This document shows, piece by piece, positions 43,474 through 52,105 of a stretch of 64,000 nt of DNA (positions are counted from its first letter, which is position 1; the number at the start of each line of letters is the position of its first letter). The position numbers were made by a program, and so were the translations under genes. The stretch spans positions 248,001 through 312,000 of the forward strand of contig NZ_CP066362.1 of the NCBI RefSeq assembly GCF_030323865.1, given 5' to 3'. The stretch is from Pseudarthrobacter defluvii. GTDB taxonomy: Bacteria; Actinomycetota; Actinomycetes; Actinomycetales; Micrococcaceae. Below the pieces are notes generated by a model that was not told where the DNA came from, ran no database searches, and saw only the letters and a list, made by a program, of their open reading frames with translations.

Positions 43474-45028
43474 CCGTTTCGAAAAATTTCCTGATCTCCC
43501 GCCGGGGGTCGGCTTCCAGGCGGGGCTCGGCGTCGAGCACCATGGTGCTGCGCTCCTGCCCGTACTCCGGCCACTCACGTTCGGCCATCTCCGGCGCGCC
43601 GTGGCGCGCGAAGGCAGCCCAGGCGCCGCTCATGGCGTCGCTGAGGGACTGCGGCGCCTTACGGCGGGTAAGGAAGGCGGCTTCGGGGATGTCCAGGTGC
43701 CGGAAGACGAAGGGGACGTCCAGGGCGTGGCAGGCGCCGAGTTTCCCGCCCATGGCGGGACTCCGCCACGTGAACAGGTAGGCGAAGTTCTTCCCGGTAT
43801 TGGCGGAGGTCGCGGCGGCGGCCGAGTGGGCGACACCCAGCAGCCTCGCGTCAAGCAGCCGGTTGCTGGGCTGGCGGTACATGGAATCCCCGATGGCGGC
43901 CTCGAGCAGTTCCTTTCCGGACGGCTCCCGGTTGAGCACCTCTGCAAGCGCACAGGCGTAGCCGGGTGCTTCGATGGCGGGGATCCCTTCCCCTGCGAGC
44001 ACTGCGGCCGCGCGCTCGGGGTAGGCCGGGTCACCGGCGGAAGGCGGACGCATCTCCACCGCGAAGGAGCCCTCGTTGAGGTTGGTCCCGATCAGCAGGT
44101 CTACCTCGGCGTTGACCCCGCTGCGCACGCTTTCAAGTGGCGGGGCCGGCAGCGACGGTGTGCCCACAGTGGGCTGGAACGGCAGCGGAACGGCATAGGA
44201 CTCCGCGGCAATGCGCCGTTCCAGGGCGGCCTGGGCCTCGAGAAGCCGCTCCACCGGGAGGCTCAGCAACTCCATGGCTGAGCCGCGGTCCAGGCCGCAG
44301 AGTTCAAGGAATGCGGCACTGATGTGCGCCGATTCCTCCGGCTGCCGGTACCGTTCCGCAGTCCCGCTTTGCATGATGGCCCGGCGGAACAGTCCTTCGG
44401 ACGCCGGCATGCCCAGCAAGGTGCCGATCGCTGCAGCGCCTGCGGACTCGCCGAAGATGGTGACGTTGTCAGGGTTGCCCCCGAAGGCGCTGATGTTGCG
44501 GCGGATCCAGCGCAGGGCCTCCAGTTGGTCCAGCAGGGCCAGGTTGGAGGAGTCCTCGTAGCCGGGACCCAGCAGCTCCGCCAGGTGCAGGAAGCCCAGG
44601 GCACCCAGGCGGTAGTTGATGGACACCAGCACCGCGCCCGACGCAGCGGCGAGCCTGCCGCCGTCGTACATCCCGTCACTGTTGGCGCCCGAAAGGTACG
44701 CGCCGCCATGGATCCAAACCATCACCGGCCTGGCCGGACCGTCAGTCCCCGGCGTCCAGATGTTCAGGTTGAGGCACCCGTCCTCGCTCCAGCTGCGCGG
44801 CGTGGCGCCCGGGGGCGCAGGCAGTTCAGGGTTCTGGGGCGCGGCGGGGCCAGGAACGGTGCGGTCCAGCACTTCCTTCCACGGCACCACCGGGACCGGC
44901 GGCCGGAAGCGGTTGGCGCCCGACGGCGGCGCTGCGTACGGGATGCCCAGGAACCGCTGCACGGTGGTCCCGTCAGTCTCCAGGCGGCTGCCGCGGACGG
45001 ATCCGCTCGGGGTGGAAAGACGCGTCAT
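43457..45028 (-). CDS. Type B carboxylesterase
   Basis: 523 residues of the alpha/beta-hydrolase esterase/lipase class (para-nitrobenzyl esterase type). The nucleophile is Ser195 in GESAGA, with the oxyanion motif HGGAY (107-111) and conserved EDGCLNLNIWTP near 82-93. The acid and His residues lie further on (CHALDVPFVFRH). No signal peptide. It hydrolyses carboxylic esters of unknown nature. It diverges from the GAF-ANTAR gene. Confidence 0.92.
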   Translation of the reverse strand: MTRLSTPSGSVRGSRLETDGTTVQRFLGIPYAAPPSGANRFRPPVPVVPWKEVLDRTVPGPAAPQNPELPAPPGATPRSWSEDGCLNLNIWTPGTDGPARPVMVWIHGGAYLSGANSDGMYDGGRLAAASGAVLVSINYRLGALGFLHLAELLGPGYEDSSNLALLDQLEALRWIRRNISAFGGNPDNVTIFGESAGAAAIGTLLGMPASEGLFRRAIMQSGTAERYRQPEESAHISAAFLELCGLDRGSAMELLSLPVERLLEAQAALERRIAAESYAVPLPFQPTVGTPSLPAPPLESVRSGVNAEVDLLIGTNLNEGSFAVEMRPPSAGDPAYPERAAAVLAGEGIPAIEAPGYACALAEVLNREPSGKELLEAAIGDSMYRQPSNRLLDARLLGVAHSAAAATSANTGKNFAYLFTWRSPAMGGKLGACHALDVPFVFRHLDIPEAAFLTRRKAPQSLSDAMSGAWAAFARHGAPEMAEREWPEYGQERSTMVLDAEPRLEADPRREIRKFFETVTPLP

Positions 45029-45130
45029 GGATGCCAGATTACGGCCTCACCACGGGTAGGCTGTCATCACCGTTCGGCAGTGGGCGCCCACATCGTGTGG
45101 CTTTTAACTACTGTCCCGGAGGTATGCCCC

Positions 45131-45880
45131 GTGCTCAAGGCCGGCGTCCCTGAAGGCGAGGACTTCGCAGACGTTGCCCTGCATCTTCAGGAGTCGTTCC
45201 TGCAGAACCCTGAGGTTGAGGCATTCCTTCGGGACCTGGCCGAGTACGCCGCGTCCAGGCTGGCTCCGCTGAACCATGAATGCTGCTGTGAAATTACGGT
45301 GCTGCGGCCCAAGAAACCCGCAGCAACTGCCGGAAGCAGGGCCGATGGAGCGCTGCTGAGCCCGTTGGAGTCCGACCATGGTGACGGCCCGGGCCTGCTG
45401 GCGATGCGGACCGGCAGTACCGTTCTGGTGGCGGACCTGCGGCGGGAGCAGCGTTGGCCGGAGTACGTCCGGGCAGTGCGGAGGCACGGTTTCCTTTCGG
45501 TGCTAAGTATCCCCGCAGCGCTGGAAGGGGATGCCCGGGGCATGATGACGTTCTACTGCACAGCGCCTGTTGACATAACGGACGAAATCCACGTTGCCGA
45601 GACCTTTGTGCGGCAGGCGTCCAAGGGGCTCACACTCGCCCTGCGTATGCTGAAGCTGGAGGAAACCAGGGACGGCATGAGCGCCGCCATGCAGACCCGC
45701 ACGGTCATCGACCTGGCCACGGGCGCCATCATGGCGCAGAACAGGTGCAGCCAGGCCGCTGCCTTCAAGCTGCTGAAGGATGCATCCAACACCCGGAACA
45801 TGAAGCTCCGCGAGGTTGCGGCCGCTGTGGTCGCGTCGGTGGCCGGGGTGGCGGACACCTTCACCTACTTCGACGAGTAG
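45131..45880 (+). CDS. GAF-ANTAR domain regulator
   Basis: 249 residues from the GTG at 45131, preceded by GGAGG at 45118-45122. A GAF domain (about 15-165; CCCEITVLRPKKPAAT, SVLSIPAALEGDARGMMTFY) is followed by an ANTAR domain (about 180-240; TRTVIDLATGAIMAQNRCSQ, FKLLKDASNTRNMKLREVA). The unusual Cys-Cys-Cys at about 52-54 in the GAF domain may be a redox or metal site. It is the second GAF-ANTAR protein in the window. Its end overlaps the converging small gene by 16 bp. Confidence 0.88.
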   Translation: MLKAGVPEGEDFADVALHLQESFLQNPEVEAFLRDLAEYAASRLAPLNHECCCEITVLRPKKPAATAGSRADGALLSPLESDHGDGPGLLAMRTGSTVLVADLRREQRWPEYVRAVRRHGFLSVLSIPAALEGDARGMMTFYCTAPVDITDEIHVAETFVRQASKGLTLALRMLKLEETRDGMSAAMQTRTVIDLATGAIMAQNRCSQAAAFKLLKDASNTRNMKLREVAAAVVASVAGVADTFTYFDE

Positions 45881-46185
45881 GGGTCTTTCCGATCCGGGTC
45901 ATGCCGCTCCGGGTCCCTCCGGTCCGGCTGAGGAAGGGAAAGCGGGGAGATGCTCAAGGGAGCCCGCAGCGGCAGGCCCTCGGCAGAACAATGCTCGTTG
46001 ACTGCCTGCGCCAGAGCGTCGCGCTCCTTCGGTGAAAGGGTGGCTTCGCCGGCGCAGTAATCCCGGATGAGCTGTTCGGAGGCATCCCCGCCCAATCCAA
46101 CGAATTCCAGCCACAGTTGCGCCAAATCCAACTGGTGCTCCTTGATAACGGCACCGGTCAGGGCCTGCTGGTCCACGGCATCCAT
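45865..46185 (-). CDS. Small acidic/polar hypothetical protein
   Basis: 106 residues: an N-terminal helical domain (LTGAVIKEHQLDLAQLWLEF, TLSPKERDALAQAVNEHC) and a charged repetitive tail with four DPxRxD-like motifs (DRRDPERHDPDRKDP). The tail is likely disordered. No family is recognised. It diverges from the ATPase gene with about 100 bp between starts. Confidence 0.6.
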   Translation of the reverse strand: MDAVDQQALTGAVIKEHQLDLAQLWLEFVGLGGDASEQLIRDYCAGEATLSPKERDALAQAVNEHCSAEGLPLRAPLSISPLSLPQPDRRDPERHDPDRKDPYSSK

Positions 46186-46287
46186 CGTCCCGTCCTAGCT
46201 TTGCTTGCACTACTACGCTCGGAATTCGGAACGGCCCGGCCGGCGGATGGGGAAGGTTCAGAAAGAATTTGCTGCAAGAATGGCTCC

Positions 46288-47010
46288 ATGCCTCTGCGCA
46301 CCTACCCGATCCGGCGGCTGGCAGAGGATCCTGGAAACGTCCTTGACCGCTCACGCTGGCCGGCCGACCTGCCGCCGGTGGCCCAGGTCCTTGAACAGGG
46401 GCTGGACCTGGGACCTGCCACCGTCCTGGTGGGCGAAAACGGTTCGGGTAAATCCACGCTGGTGGAGGCCATAGCGCTCGCCTACGGTTTGTCTCCTGAA
46501 GGCGGCTCAACTGGTGCCCGGCATGTTACCCGGCCCACCGAATCAGTCCTGGGGAACCACCTCCAGCTGGTCCGCAACGCCGGTGCGACGCGCCGCGGCT
46601 ACTTCCTCCGCGCGGAAACCATGCATGGGTTCTACACCTACCTGGAAAAGAACCCCAGCACTTTCCTTCCTGACATCCCGTTCCATGACATGTCGCATGG
46701 CGAGTCCTTCCTGCAGTTGGCCGCTGACAGGTTCCATGGCCCGGGCCTGTGGCTCCTGGACGAGCCGGAATCCGCCCTGTCCTTTTCCGGTTGCCTCAGC
46801 CTGTTGTCAGTCCTGAAGGAATTGATGGCCGACGGTAAATCCCAAGTGGTGATGTCCACCCACTCCCCTCTGCTGGCGGCTTTTACCGGCGCCACCATCC
46901 TCGAAGTGGGACCCTGGGGCCTGCGGCGGCGGCGCTGGGAGGAGCTGGAGCTCGTGGCCAACTGGCGGAACTTCCTGGGCTCGCCCGAGCGCTACCTCAG
47001 GCACATTTAG
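46288..47010 (+). CDS. AAA/ABC-type ATPase (COG3910-like), stand-alone
   Basis: 240 residues from the ATG at 46288. Walker A GENGSGKST (49-57), a signature-like MSHGES (135-140), Walker B LWLLDEPESAL (154-164) and the H-loop STHSPLL are all present. No membrane or coiled-coil part, so it is neither a classic transporter ATPase nor a full SMC protein. Such lone ATPases are widespread and uncharacterised. There is no endonuclease or reverse transcriptase next to it, so a defence role is not supported here. Confidence 0.82.
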   Translation: MPLRTYPIRRLAEDPGNVLDRSRWPADLPPVAQVLEQGLDLGPATVLVGENGSGKSTLVEAIALAYGLSPEGGSTGARHVTRPTESVLGNHLQLVRNAGATRRGYFLRAETMHGFYTYLEKNPSTFLPDIPFHDMSHGESFLQLAADRFHGPGLWLLDEPESALSFSGCLSLLSVLKELMADGKSQVVMSTHSPLLAAFTGATILEVGPWGLRRRRWEELELVANWRNFLGSPERYLRHI

Positions 47011-47129
47011 CGGCCTTCGCCCCGGGTGCATCACGTCCCTGCGCAAGGACTTTTGCCCCTAGGCAGGCACCCGGGAAAGCAGTCAACTTGAGTGTCTGGA
47101 GCAGGTGACTACAACAGGAGGCATGGACC

Positions 47130-47414
47130 ATGGGCGCATGTGATGTCTGCGGCAGCAGCGAGGGCCGGATGTTCACCGTCAGCATGGGAAACCAAACCGG
47201 CACGTTCGACAGCTTCGAATGCGCCATCCATATGATGGCGCCGGCCTGCGAGCACTGCGGCTGCCGGATTTTGGGCCATCCCGTTGAAAGCGAAGCCGGC
47301 ATTTATTGCTGCCTCCACTGCGCCAGGGAAGCAGGAAATCCACACCAGGCCGCCAAGACGGAGCACTCCACGGTGGCTGTCCCGGCACAGGGCGCGACGG
47401 CGGACCAGGGTTAG
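47130..47414 (+). CDS. Cysteine-rich putative metal-binding protein
   Basis: 94 residues with nine cysteines in the first 64 (Cys4, 7, 31, 40, 43, 45, 60, 61, 64) and His34, His42 and His50. The pattern CxxC-SFEC-CEHCGCRILGH-YCCLHCA resembles zinc-ribbon or metallothionein-like proteins. The tail from about 70 is disordered. AGGAGG precedes the start. The universal stress gene begins 36 bp later and may be co-transcribed. Confidence 0.7.
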   Translation: MGACDVCGSSEGRMFTVSMGNQTGTFDSFECAIHMMAPACEHCGCRILGHPVESEAGIYCCLHCAREAGNPHQAAKTEHSTVAVPAQGATADQG

Positions 47415-47450
47415 TCCCGCCGGCGCCAGTACAACAGGAAAAGGGGAGTC

Positions 47451-47888
47451 GTGGCCGGCAACGGAAGTTTCAGGATCGTAGTGGGGGTTGACGGCTCCGA
47501 GCAGTCCAAGGCGGCGATGGACTGGGCAATTGAGGAGTCCAGGCTGCGCAAGGGTGAGGTCCAGGCGTTGACGGCCTGGAGCTTTCCTTACGTCAGCGAC
47601 GCCATGGGCACGGCCTGGGACTACGACATCTTCGAGAAGGACGCGCAGGCCATTCTTGAAGCGGAACTCGAACGCGTCAAGGACCGGGGTGTGACGGTTT
47701 CCGGGCGGGTCATGGAAGGGAACCCGGCGTCGGCGCTCATCGATGCCTCCCGCGACGCTGATCTCATTGCCGTCGGTTCGCGCGGCCACGGCGGGTTCAC
47801 CGGAATGCTCCTTGGCTCCGTGTCCCACCAGACCATCCACCACGCACACTGTCCGGTGCTGGTGATCCGGGAACCATCACCTGAGTAG
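47451..47888 (+). CDS. Universal stress protein (UspA family)
   Basis: 145 residues, single Usp domain. The start FRIVVGVDGSEQSKAAMDWA and the ATP-binding motif GSRGHGGFTGMLLGSVSHQ (G-x2-G-x9-G-S) mark the nucleotide-binding subgroup. The start is a GTG at 47451 with AAAAGGGGAG upstream. It converges on the SDR gene ending at 47951. Confidence 0.93.
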   Translation: MAGNGSFRIVVGVDGSEQSKAAMDWAIEESRLRKGEVQALTAWSFPYVSDAMGTAWDYDIFEKDAQAILEAELERVKDRGVTVSGRVMEGNPASALIDASRDADLIAVGSRGHGGFTGMLLGSVSHQTIHHAHCPVLVIREPSPE

Positions 47889-47950
47889 ACCCCTGCACCT
47901 GTGGTGTCCAGGACGCCGGGAAGTCCGGTGGGCAGGCAGGGAACCGACTC

Positions 47951-48709
47951 TCAGACGCTGGTGTAGCCGCCGTCCACAAGGTAATAACCGCCAGTGGCGA
48001 ACGATGCCTCATCCGAAAGCAGGAAGCACACCATGTGGGCGACTTCCTCCGCGGTACCCAGGCGGCCCAGCGGATGCTTGGCGGTCAGGGCTTTTCGGGC
48101 TTCCTCGTTCAGGTTCTTGTCCAGCAGCGGGGTGGCGATGTAGCCGGGGCCGACGGAGTTGATGCGCAGGCCCTGGGCACCGTATTCGGCGGCGGCGTTC
48201 TTGGTCACGCCCACCACGCCGTGCTTCGCTGCGGTGTATGCGCTGCTCATCGGCGCTGCCACTGAACCGTGGATGGAGGCCATGTTGACGATGGCACTTT
48301 CCTTTGCGCCGGCGTCGAGCATTGCCGGAATCTGGTACCGCAAGCCGTACAGCACACCGTTGAGGTTGATGCCGATGACCTTGTCCCAATCATCCAGGTC
48401 CAGCTCCCCGGCCGGTGCCTGCTTGCCGCCGATTCCCGCGTTGTTCACCGCGTAATTCAATTTGCCGTAGGTCTCTATGGCGAACTGGACCGCCTTTTCG
48501 TTGTCTTCCTTGGCTGCGGTGTTGCCCTGCAGGGCACTGGCGGTCCCGCCGCCCTGGGTGATCTCATCGGCCACCCGCTGCGCGGCGTGCAGATCGAGGT
48601 CCAGCACAACGACTTTTGCGCCCTTGGCCGCCAACTCCTTTGAGGTGGCCTCACCGATCCCCGACCCGCCGCCGGTAACCAGTGCAACCCTGTCCGTGAA
48701 CTGTGCCAT
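47951..48709 (-). CDS. Short-chain dehydrogenase/reductase
   Basis: 252 residues. The cofactor motif is TGGGSGIG (12-19), NNAG is at about 89-92, and the catalytic residues are Ser145, Tyr158 and Lys162 (SAYTAAKHG). Asp37 after the second strand (VVVLDLDL) favours NAD(H). It resembles glucose 1-dehydrogenase-like or general SDR oxidoreductases. The substrate is unknown. It lies just before the sugar-acid cluster but has its own transcript. Confidence 0.9.
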   Translation of the reverse strand: MAQFTDRVALVTGGGSGIGEATSKELAAKGAKVVVLDLDLHAAQRVADEITQGGGTASALQGNTAAKEDNEKAVQFAIETYGKLNYAVNNAGIGGKQAPAGELDLDDWDKVIGINLNGVLYGLRYQIPAMLDAGAKESAIVNMASIHGSVAAPMSSAYTAAKHGVVGVTKNAAAEYGAQGLRINSVGPGYIATPLLDKNLNEEARKALTAKHPLGRLGTAEEVAHMVCFLLSDEASFATGGYYLVDGGYTSV

Positions 48710-48889
48710 GCCTGCATCCTCGATCCTGGTCCGGCGGTTCGGCCGGACTCGCTAGTGCCTGCCAACTGGCCCCTTCAAAATTCCCTGAGGGGTCGCTCTC
48801 CACGTACCCGCGCCGGAGGCATGCCTAACGGGAGGGCAGGCCGGGGCAGGGCCGCGCCGAAGAGCGGCTCACTTCTTCCCGGCAGGTTC

Positions 48890-49639
48890 TCAGCCCGGGT
48901 GGCTGCTGGACCAGATATCGCCCATCTCTTCCGTGGACTGCTCCACAATCCTGCTCATGGCGGCGTGTGCGGCACCGGCGTCGCGGTGTTGGATGGCGCT
49001 GGCTACGTCCACGTGCATCTGCAGCGCCTCATGATCCGGAAGATGGGGCATCAGGCCGTGCTGGGTGCGCCCTGACAGCACTTCAGCCACGAGCTTGTGA
49101 AGCTGCGAAAACATCAGGTTGCCGGAAGCGTTGAGGACCGCGGCGTGGAATTCGATGTCCAGGCGCAGGAATTCGTCCTGGTCGCCCCGTTGCCCGGCGG
49201 CCCACAGCCGCGCCGCCATGGAAACCAGATCGCTGGCCGCATCAAGGGAGGCCCGCTCGGCAGCCAGGCGGGCAGCCTGCGGCTCGATGGCACCGCGCAG
49301 TTCGTTCAACGCCTGCAGCTGTTCAAGCCGCTTGGCCGATGCCAGCCGCCACCGGATCACTTGAGGGTCGTAGAGGTTCCAGCTTGCCTCCGGCTGGACC
49401 ACCGTCCCCAGCCGACGCCGGGACTCAAGCATTCCCATGGAGGACAGGACGCGGGTAGCCTCCCGAATCACGGAGCGGGACACCTTGTGCTGCGCCTCCA
49501 ACTCATCCAGCCGCAGGATCGAGTTCGGCGCCAGCGTTCCCTCAGCGATGGCGAGCCCCAGGTTCTCGACCAGCGATGAATGCAGGTCGGGGGACAACGC
49601 CGCCTTTGGGATGGTCATGAATAAATCATATGGGGACAC
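48890..49639 (-). CDS. GntR/FadR-family regulator, DgoR-like
   Basis: Up to 249 residues (GTG 49639); the ATG at 49618 (242 residues, MTIPKAALSP) is an alternative. A winged HTH (RLDELEAQHKVSRSVIREAT, about 43-62) is followed by an FCD ligand domain with metal-binding residues (Asp in LRLDIEFHAAVL, His in HEALQMHVD). The segment LYDPQVIRWRL mirrors E. coli DgoR, the galactonate-operon repressor. It diverges from the ABC transporter and galactonate genes, which supports control of that operon by a hexonate or its 2-keto-3-deoxy product. Confidence 0.9.
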   Translation of the reverse strand: MSPYDLFMTIPKAALSPDLHSSLVENLGLAIAEGTLAPNSILRLDELEAQHKVSRSVIREATRVLSSMGMLESRRRLGTVVQPEASWNLYDPQVIRWRLASAKRLEQLQALNELRGAIEPQAARLAAERASLDAASDLVSMAARLWAAGQRGDQDEFLRLDIEFHAAVLNASGNLMFSQLHKLVAEVLSGRTQHGLMPHLPDHEALQMHVDVASAIQHRDAGAAHAAMSRIVEQSTEEMGDIWSSSHPG

Positions 49640-49648
49640 AGCAAGCTC

Positions 49649-49678
49649 TTGTATATGTCTGCCTTATTTGTTTATGCT
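49649..49678 (+). promoter_or_regulatory. Candidate promoter of the hexonate operon
   Basis: TTGTAT (49649-49654) and TATGCT (49673-49678) are separated by 18 bp. The surrounding 60 bp is the most AT-rich part of the divergent gap. An inverted pair GTCTGC (49657-49662) / GCAGAC (49690-49695) straddles the -10 and could bind the GntR regulator. Confidence 0.35.
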
Positions 49679-49756
49679 CGCTGAACACAGCAGACGTAAA
49701 GAGGCGTTTGTAACCGGTCCGCGGAGCTGCGGGCCCTGAAGGCAAAGGAAGTCGTA

Positions 49757-51055
49757 ATGAAGCGGCGTTCAATTGTGAAGTACGCGGCAGTTGCCGCAGT
49801 GATGTCGCTGGGGCTGACAGCCTGCAGCGGCGGTGGAGGCGGCAGCGACCAGGCCAAGCAGTCCGGAACGGTCCGCGTCACCCTCGCCAACCACGTCTGG
49901 ACCGATGGCATCAAGGCAGCCATTCCCGAGTTCGAGAAGTCCAGCGGACTCAAGGTCGAGCTCACCCAGTTGGGCGAAGACCAGCTCTCTGACCAGTACA
50001 ACGTCAAGCTCAACGCAGGCAGCGACGAGATCGACGTCATGATGTACCGCCCGCTCCAGGAAGGCAAGGCATTCGCCAAGAACGGCTACCTGGCCGACCT
50101 GACCAAGAACGTCTCCTCCGACTCGAACTGGGACTGGAAGGACTACCAGGAAGGCCCGGTCAAGGCCACCACCGTTGACGGCAAGGTGGTTGGTGTCCCG
50201 ATCATCACCGAGCGTGAAGTCCTGTACTACCGCAAGGACCTGCTGCAGGCTGCCGGGCTCCAGGTGCCCAAGACCATGGATGAACTGGAAGCCGCGGCCA
50301 AGGCCATCAAGGCATCCTCCCCGAACACCGCTGGCTTCGTAGCCCGCACCGGCAAGTCCGCCGCCGTCACCCAGTTCTCCAGCTTCCTGTACAGCTTCGG
50401 CGGCGACTTCGTCGACTCCAGCGGCAAGGCCTCCGTCAACACCGATGCCGCCAAGAAGGCCTACTCCTTCTACGGTGGCCTGATCAAGAACTACGGCCCC
50501 GCCAACGTCAGCACGGACATGAGCTGGCCTGAGGCGATGGCCATCTTCACCCAGGGCGGCGCTGCCTTCTACACCGAAGCTGATTCGCTCTACAAGAACG
50601 CCACCGACCCCGCCAAGTCCAAGGTTGCGGACAAGGTTGGCTTCGCCCCGCTGCCGGCTGGCCCCGCCGGCTCCAAGCCCTACAACATCCCCTCCTGGGC
50701 CCTTGGTGTGAACCAGAACTCCAGCAACCAGGAGAACGCCTGGAAGTTCATCCAGTGGGCCACCAGCAAGGAGCGCACGCTGGAAGCCCAGAAGGCCGGC
50801 GTCCCCGGACCCCGCACCTCCGTCTGGGCCAACCCTGACGGAACCTCCACCTACCCCAAGGACCTCGCCGACGCGATTGCCGCCAGCGCCAAGAGCGGCG
50901 TGGGCCATGACCGTCCCGAGGTAGTCACCGTGGGCAAGGCCCGCGAAATCGTGGGCGCTCCGATCGTTGCCACCATCACCGGCGCTGACTCCGCCGCCGC
51001 GGCCAACGACGCCCAGACTGCCTTCCAGACCTTCCTGGACAGCGAAAAGAAGTAG
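49757..51055 (+). CDS. Carbohydrate ABC transporter substrate-binding lipoprotein
   Basis: 432 residues, family 1 extracellular binding protein. Lipobox LTAC (Cys23) with a Gly-rich linker, then VRVTLANHVWTDGIKAAIPE, VVGVPIITEREVLYYRKDLL and the conserved FTQGGAAFYTEADSLYKNA. It should deliver a sugar or sugar acid to the permeases encoded after it. AAAGGAAG lies before the ATG. It heads the operon that continues through the dgoD and ManD genes. Confidence 0.94.
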   Translation: MKRRSIVKYAAVAAVMSLGLTACSGGGGGSDQAKQSGTVRVTLANHVWTDGIKAAIPEFEKSSGLKVELTQLGEDQLSDQYNVKLNAGSDEIDVMMYRPLQEGKAFAKNGYLADLTKNVSSDSNWDWKDYQEGPVKATTVDGKVVGVPIITEREVLYYRKDLLQAAGLQVPKTMDELEAAAKAIKASSPNTAGFVARTGKSAAVTQFSSFLYSFGGDFVDSSGKASVNTDAAKKAYSFYGGLIKNYGPANVSTDMSWPEAMAIFTQGGAAFYTEADSLYKNATDPAKSKVADKVGFAPLPAGPAGSKPYNIPSWALGVNQNSSNQENAWKFIQWATSKERTLEAQKAGVPGPRTSVWANPDGTSTYPKDLADAIAASAKSGVGHDRPEVVTVGKAREIVGAPIVATITGADSAAAANDAQTAFQTFLDSEKK

Positions 51056-51086
51056 GACGCCAGGCGCGTACCGCGCCAACCCATCC

Positions 51087-51116
51087 CGCCGGGACGGCCC
51101 CAGGGCCGTCCCGGCG
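51087..51116 (+). terminator. 14-bp perfect hairpin between binding-protein and permease genes
   Basis: CGCCGGGACGGCCC (51087-51100) and GGGCCGTCCCGGCG (51103-51116) are exact reverse complements around a CA centre. A smaller stem GGCGCG-TAC-CGCGCC lies just before it. There is no U tract. As between pstS and pstC, it probably protects the upstream mRNA or partly terminates, lowering permease expression. Confidence 0.7.
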
Positions 51117-51151
51117 CGGCCCGCTTCACCCCCGAACTCCTTAGGTGAACC

Positions 51152-52105
51152 ATGTCTGTATTGAACCCTCCCCGCAGTGCCCGCACCCGCCGGGCCGGCG
51201 GCCCCTCCGGAGCCAGGGGGAGCTTTTCCGCCTGGGCCAACCGGCACCGCAAGTGGTTGTTCGCGGCACCGGCCATGATCTTCGTCGGTGTCCTGATCGT
51301 CTTCCCACTTGCCTGGACCCTGTACCTCAGCCTCACCGACTCCCAGGGCTCCGTCCGGGCCGCCACGGAGTTCATCGGGCTCCAGAACTACCTCACGGTC
51401 CTCAGTGACACCGAGCGCTTCTGGCCCGCAGTAGGCCGCACCCTTGCCTTCACCGGCGTCGCGCTGGCCTTCGAAGTAGTGCTGGGAATGGGCATCGCGC
51501 TGCTCCTGTGGCGGCCGTTCCGCGGGGAAAAGTGGGTCCGCGTGGCCATCCTGCTGCCGCTGGTGGCAACCCCCGTGGCCGTCGGCATGATGTGGCGGCT
51601 GATCTTCGATCCCAACATCGGCTTCGTCAACCAGCTCCTGGGCATGGTGGGCATCCCGCCCCAGCCGTGGCTGTCCGGCCAGGACACCGCCCTGGGCACC
51701 ACCATCTTCATGGACGTCTGGCAGTGGACCCCCATGGTGGTCCTCATCCTGCTGGCCGGCCTGACCTCGCTGTCCGACGAACCGGACGAGGCCGCCCGCG
51801 TGGACGGCGCCAACGCCTTCCAGCGGTTCTTCTTCATTACCCTGCCCCTTATGATGCCCACCGTGATCGTGGCCATCCTGCTGCGCGGCATCGACGCCTT
51901 GAAGACCTTCGACATCCTCTACGCCACCAAGGGCAAGGGCGGCGGCTCGTTCCATGAAGTGGAGACGCTGAACGTCTACGCCTACGGACTGAGCTTCGAC
52001 TACAACCAGTACGGGCTCTCCTCGGCGGTGCTGATCCTGTTCTTCATGATCATCATCGGTTCCATGTGGCTGCTCACCATGCGCAAGAAAGCGGTAAGCA
52101 AATGA
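51152..52105 (+). CDS. Carbohydrate ABC transporter permease 1 (MalF-like)
   Basis: 317 residues. A basic N-terminus, six membrane segments (first LFAAPAMIFVGVLIVFPLAW) and the EAA loop DEAARVDGANAFQRFFFITL. It pairs with the next gene product. The ATG is 97 bp after the binding-protein stop, beyond the hairpin; the stop overlaps the next ATG (ATGA). Confidence 0.93.
   Translation: MSVLNPPRSARTRRAGGPSGARGSFSAWANRHRKWLFAAPAMIFVGVLIVFPLAWTLYLSLTDSQGSVRAATEFIGLQNYLTVLSDTERFWPAVGRTLAFTGVALAFEVVLGMGIALLLWRPFRGEKWVRVAILLPLVATPVAVGMMWRLIFDPNIGFVNQLLGMVGIPPQPWLSGQDTALGTTIFMDVWQWTPMVVLILLAGLTSLSDEPDEAARVDGANAFQRFFFITLPLMMPTVIVAILLRGIDALKTFDILYATKGKGGGSFHEVETLNVYAYGLSFDYNQYGLSSAVLILFFMIIIGSMWLLTMRKKAVSK

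Noticed and set aside
46117..47414. A defence system built on the lone ATPase and the Cys-rich protein.
   Set aside because: No nuclease, methylase or other effector is present and the two genes are not tightly linked.
49769..51955. A 728-codon minus-strand open frame opposite the ABC binding protein and permease.
   Set aside because: Composition is repetitive (Gly, Val, His, Asp) with no family features; the plus-strand genes are unambiguous.
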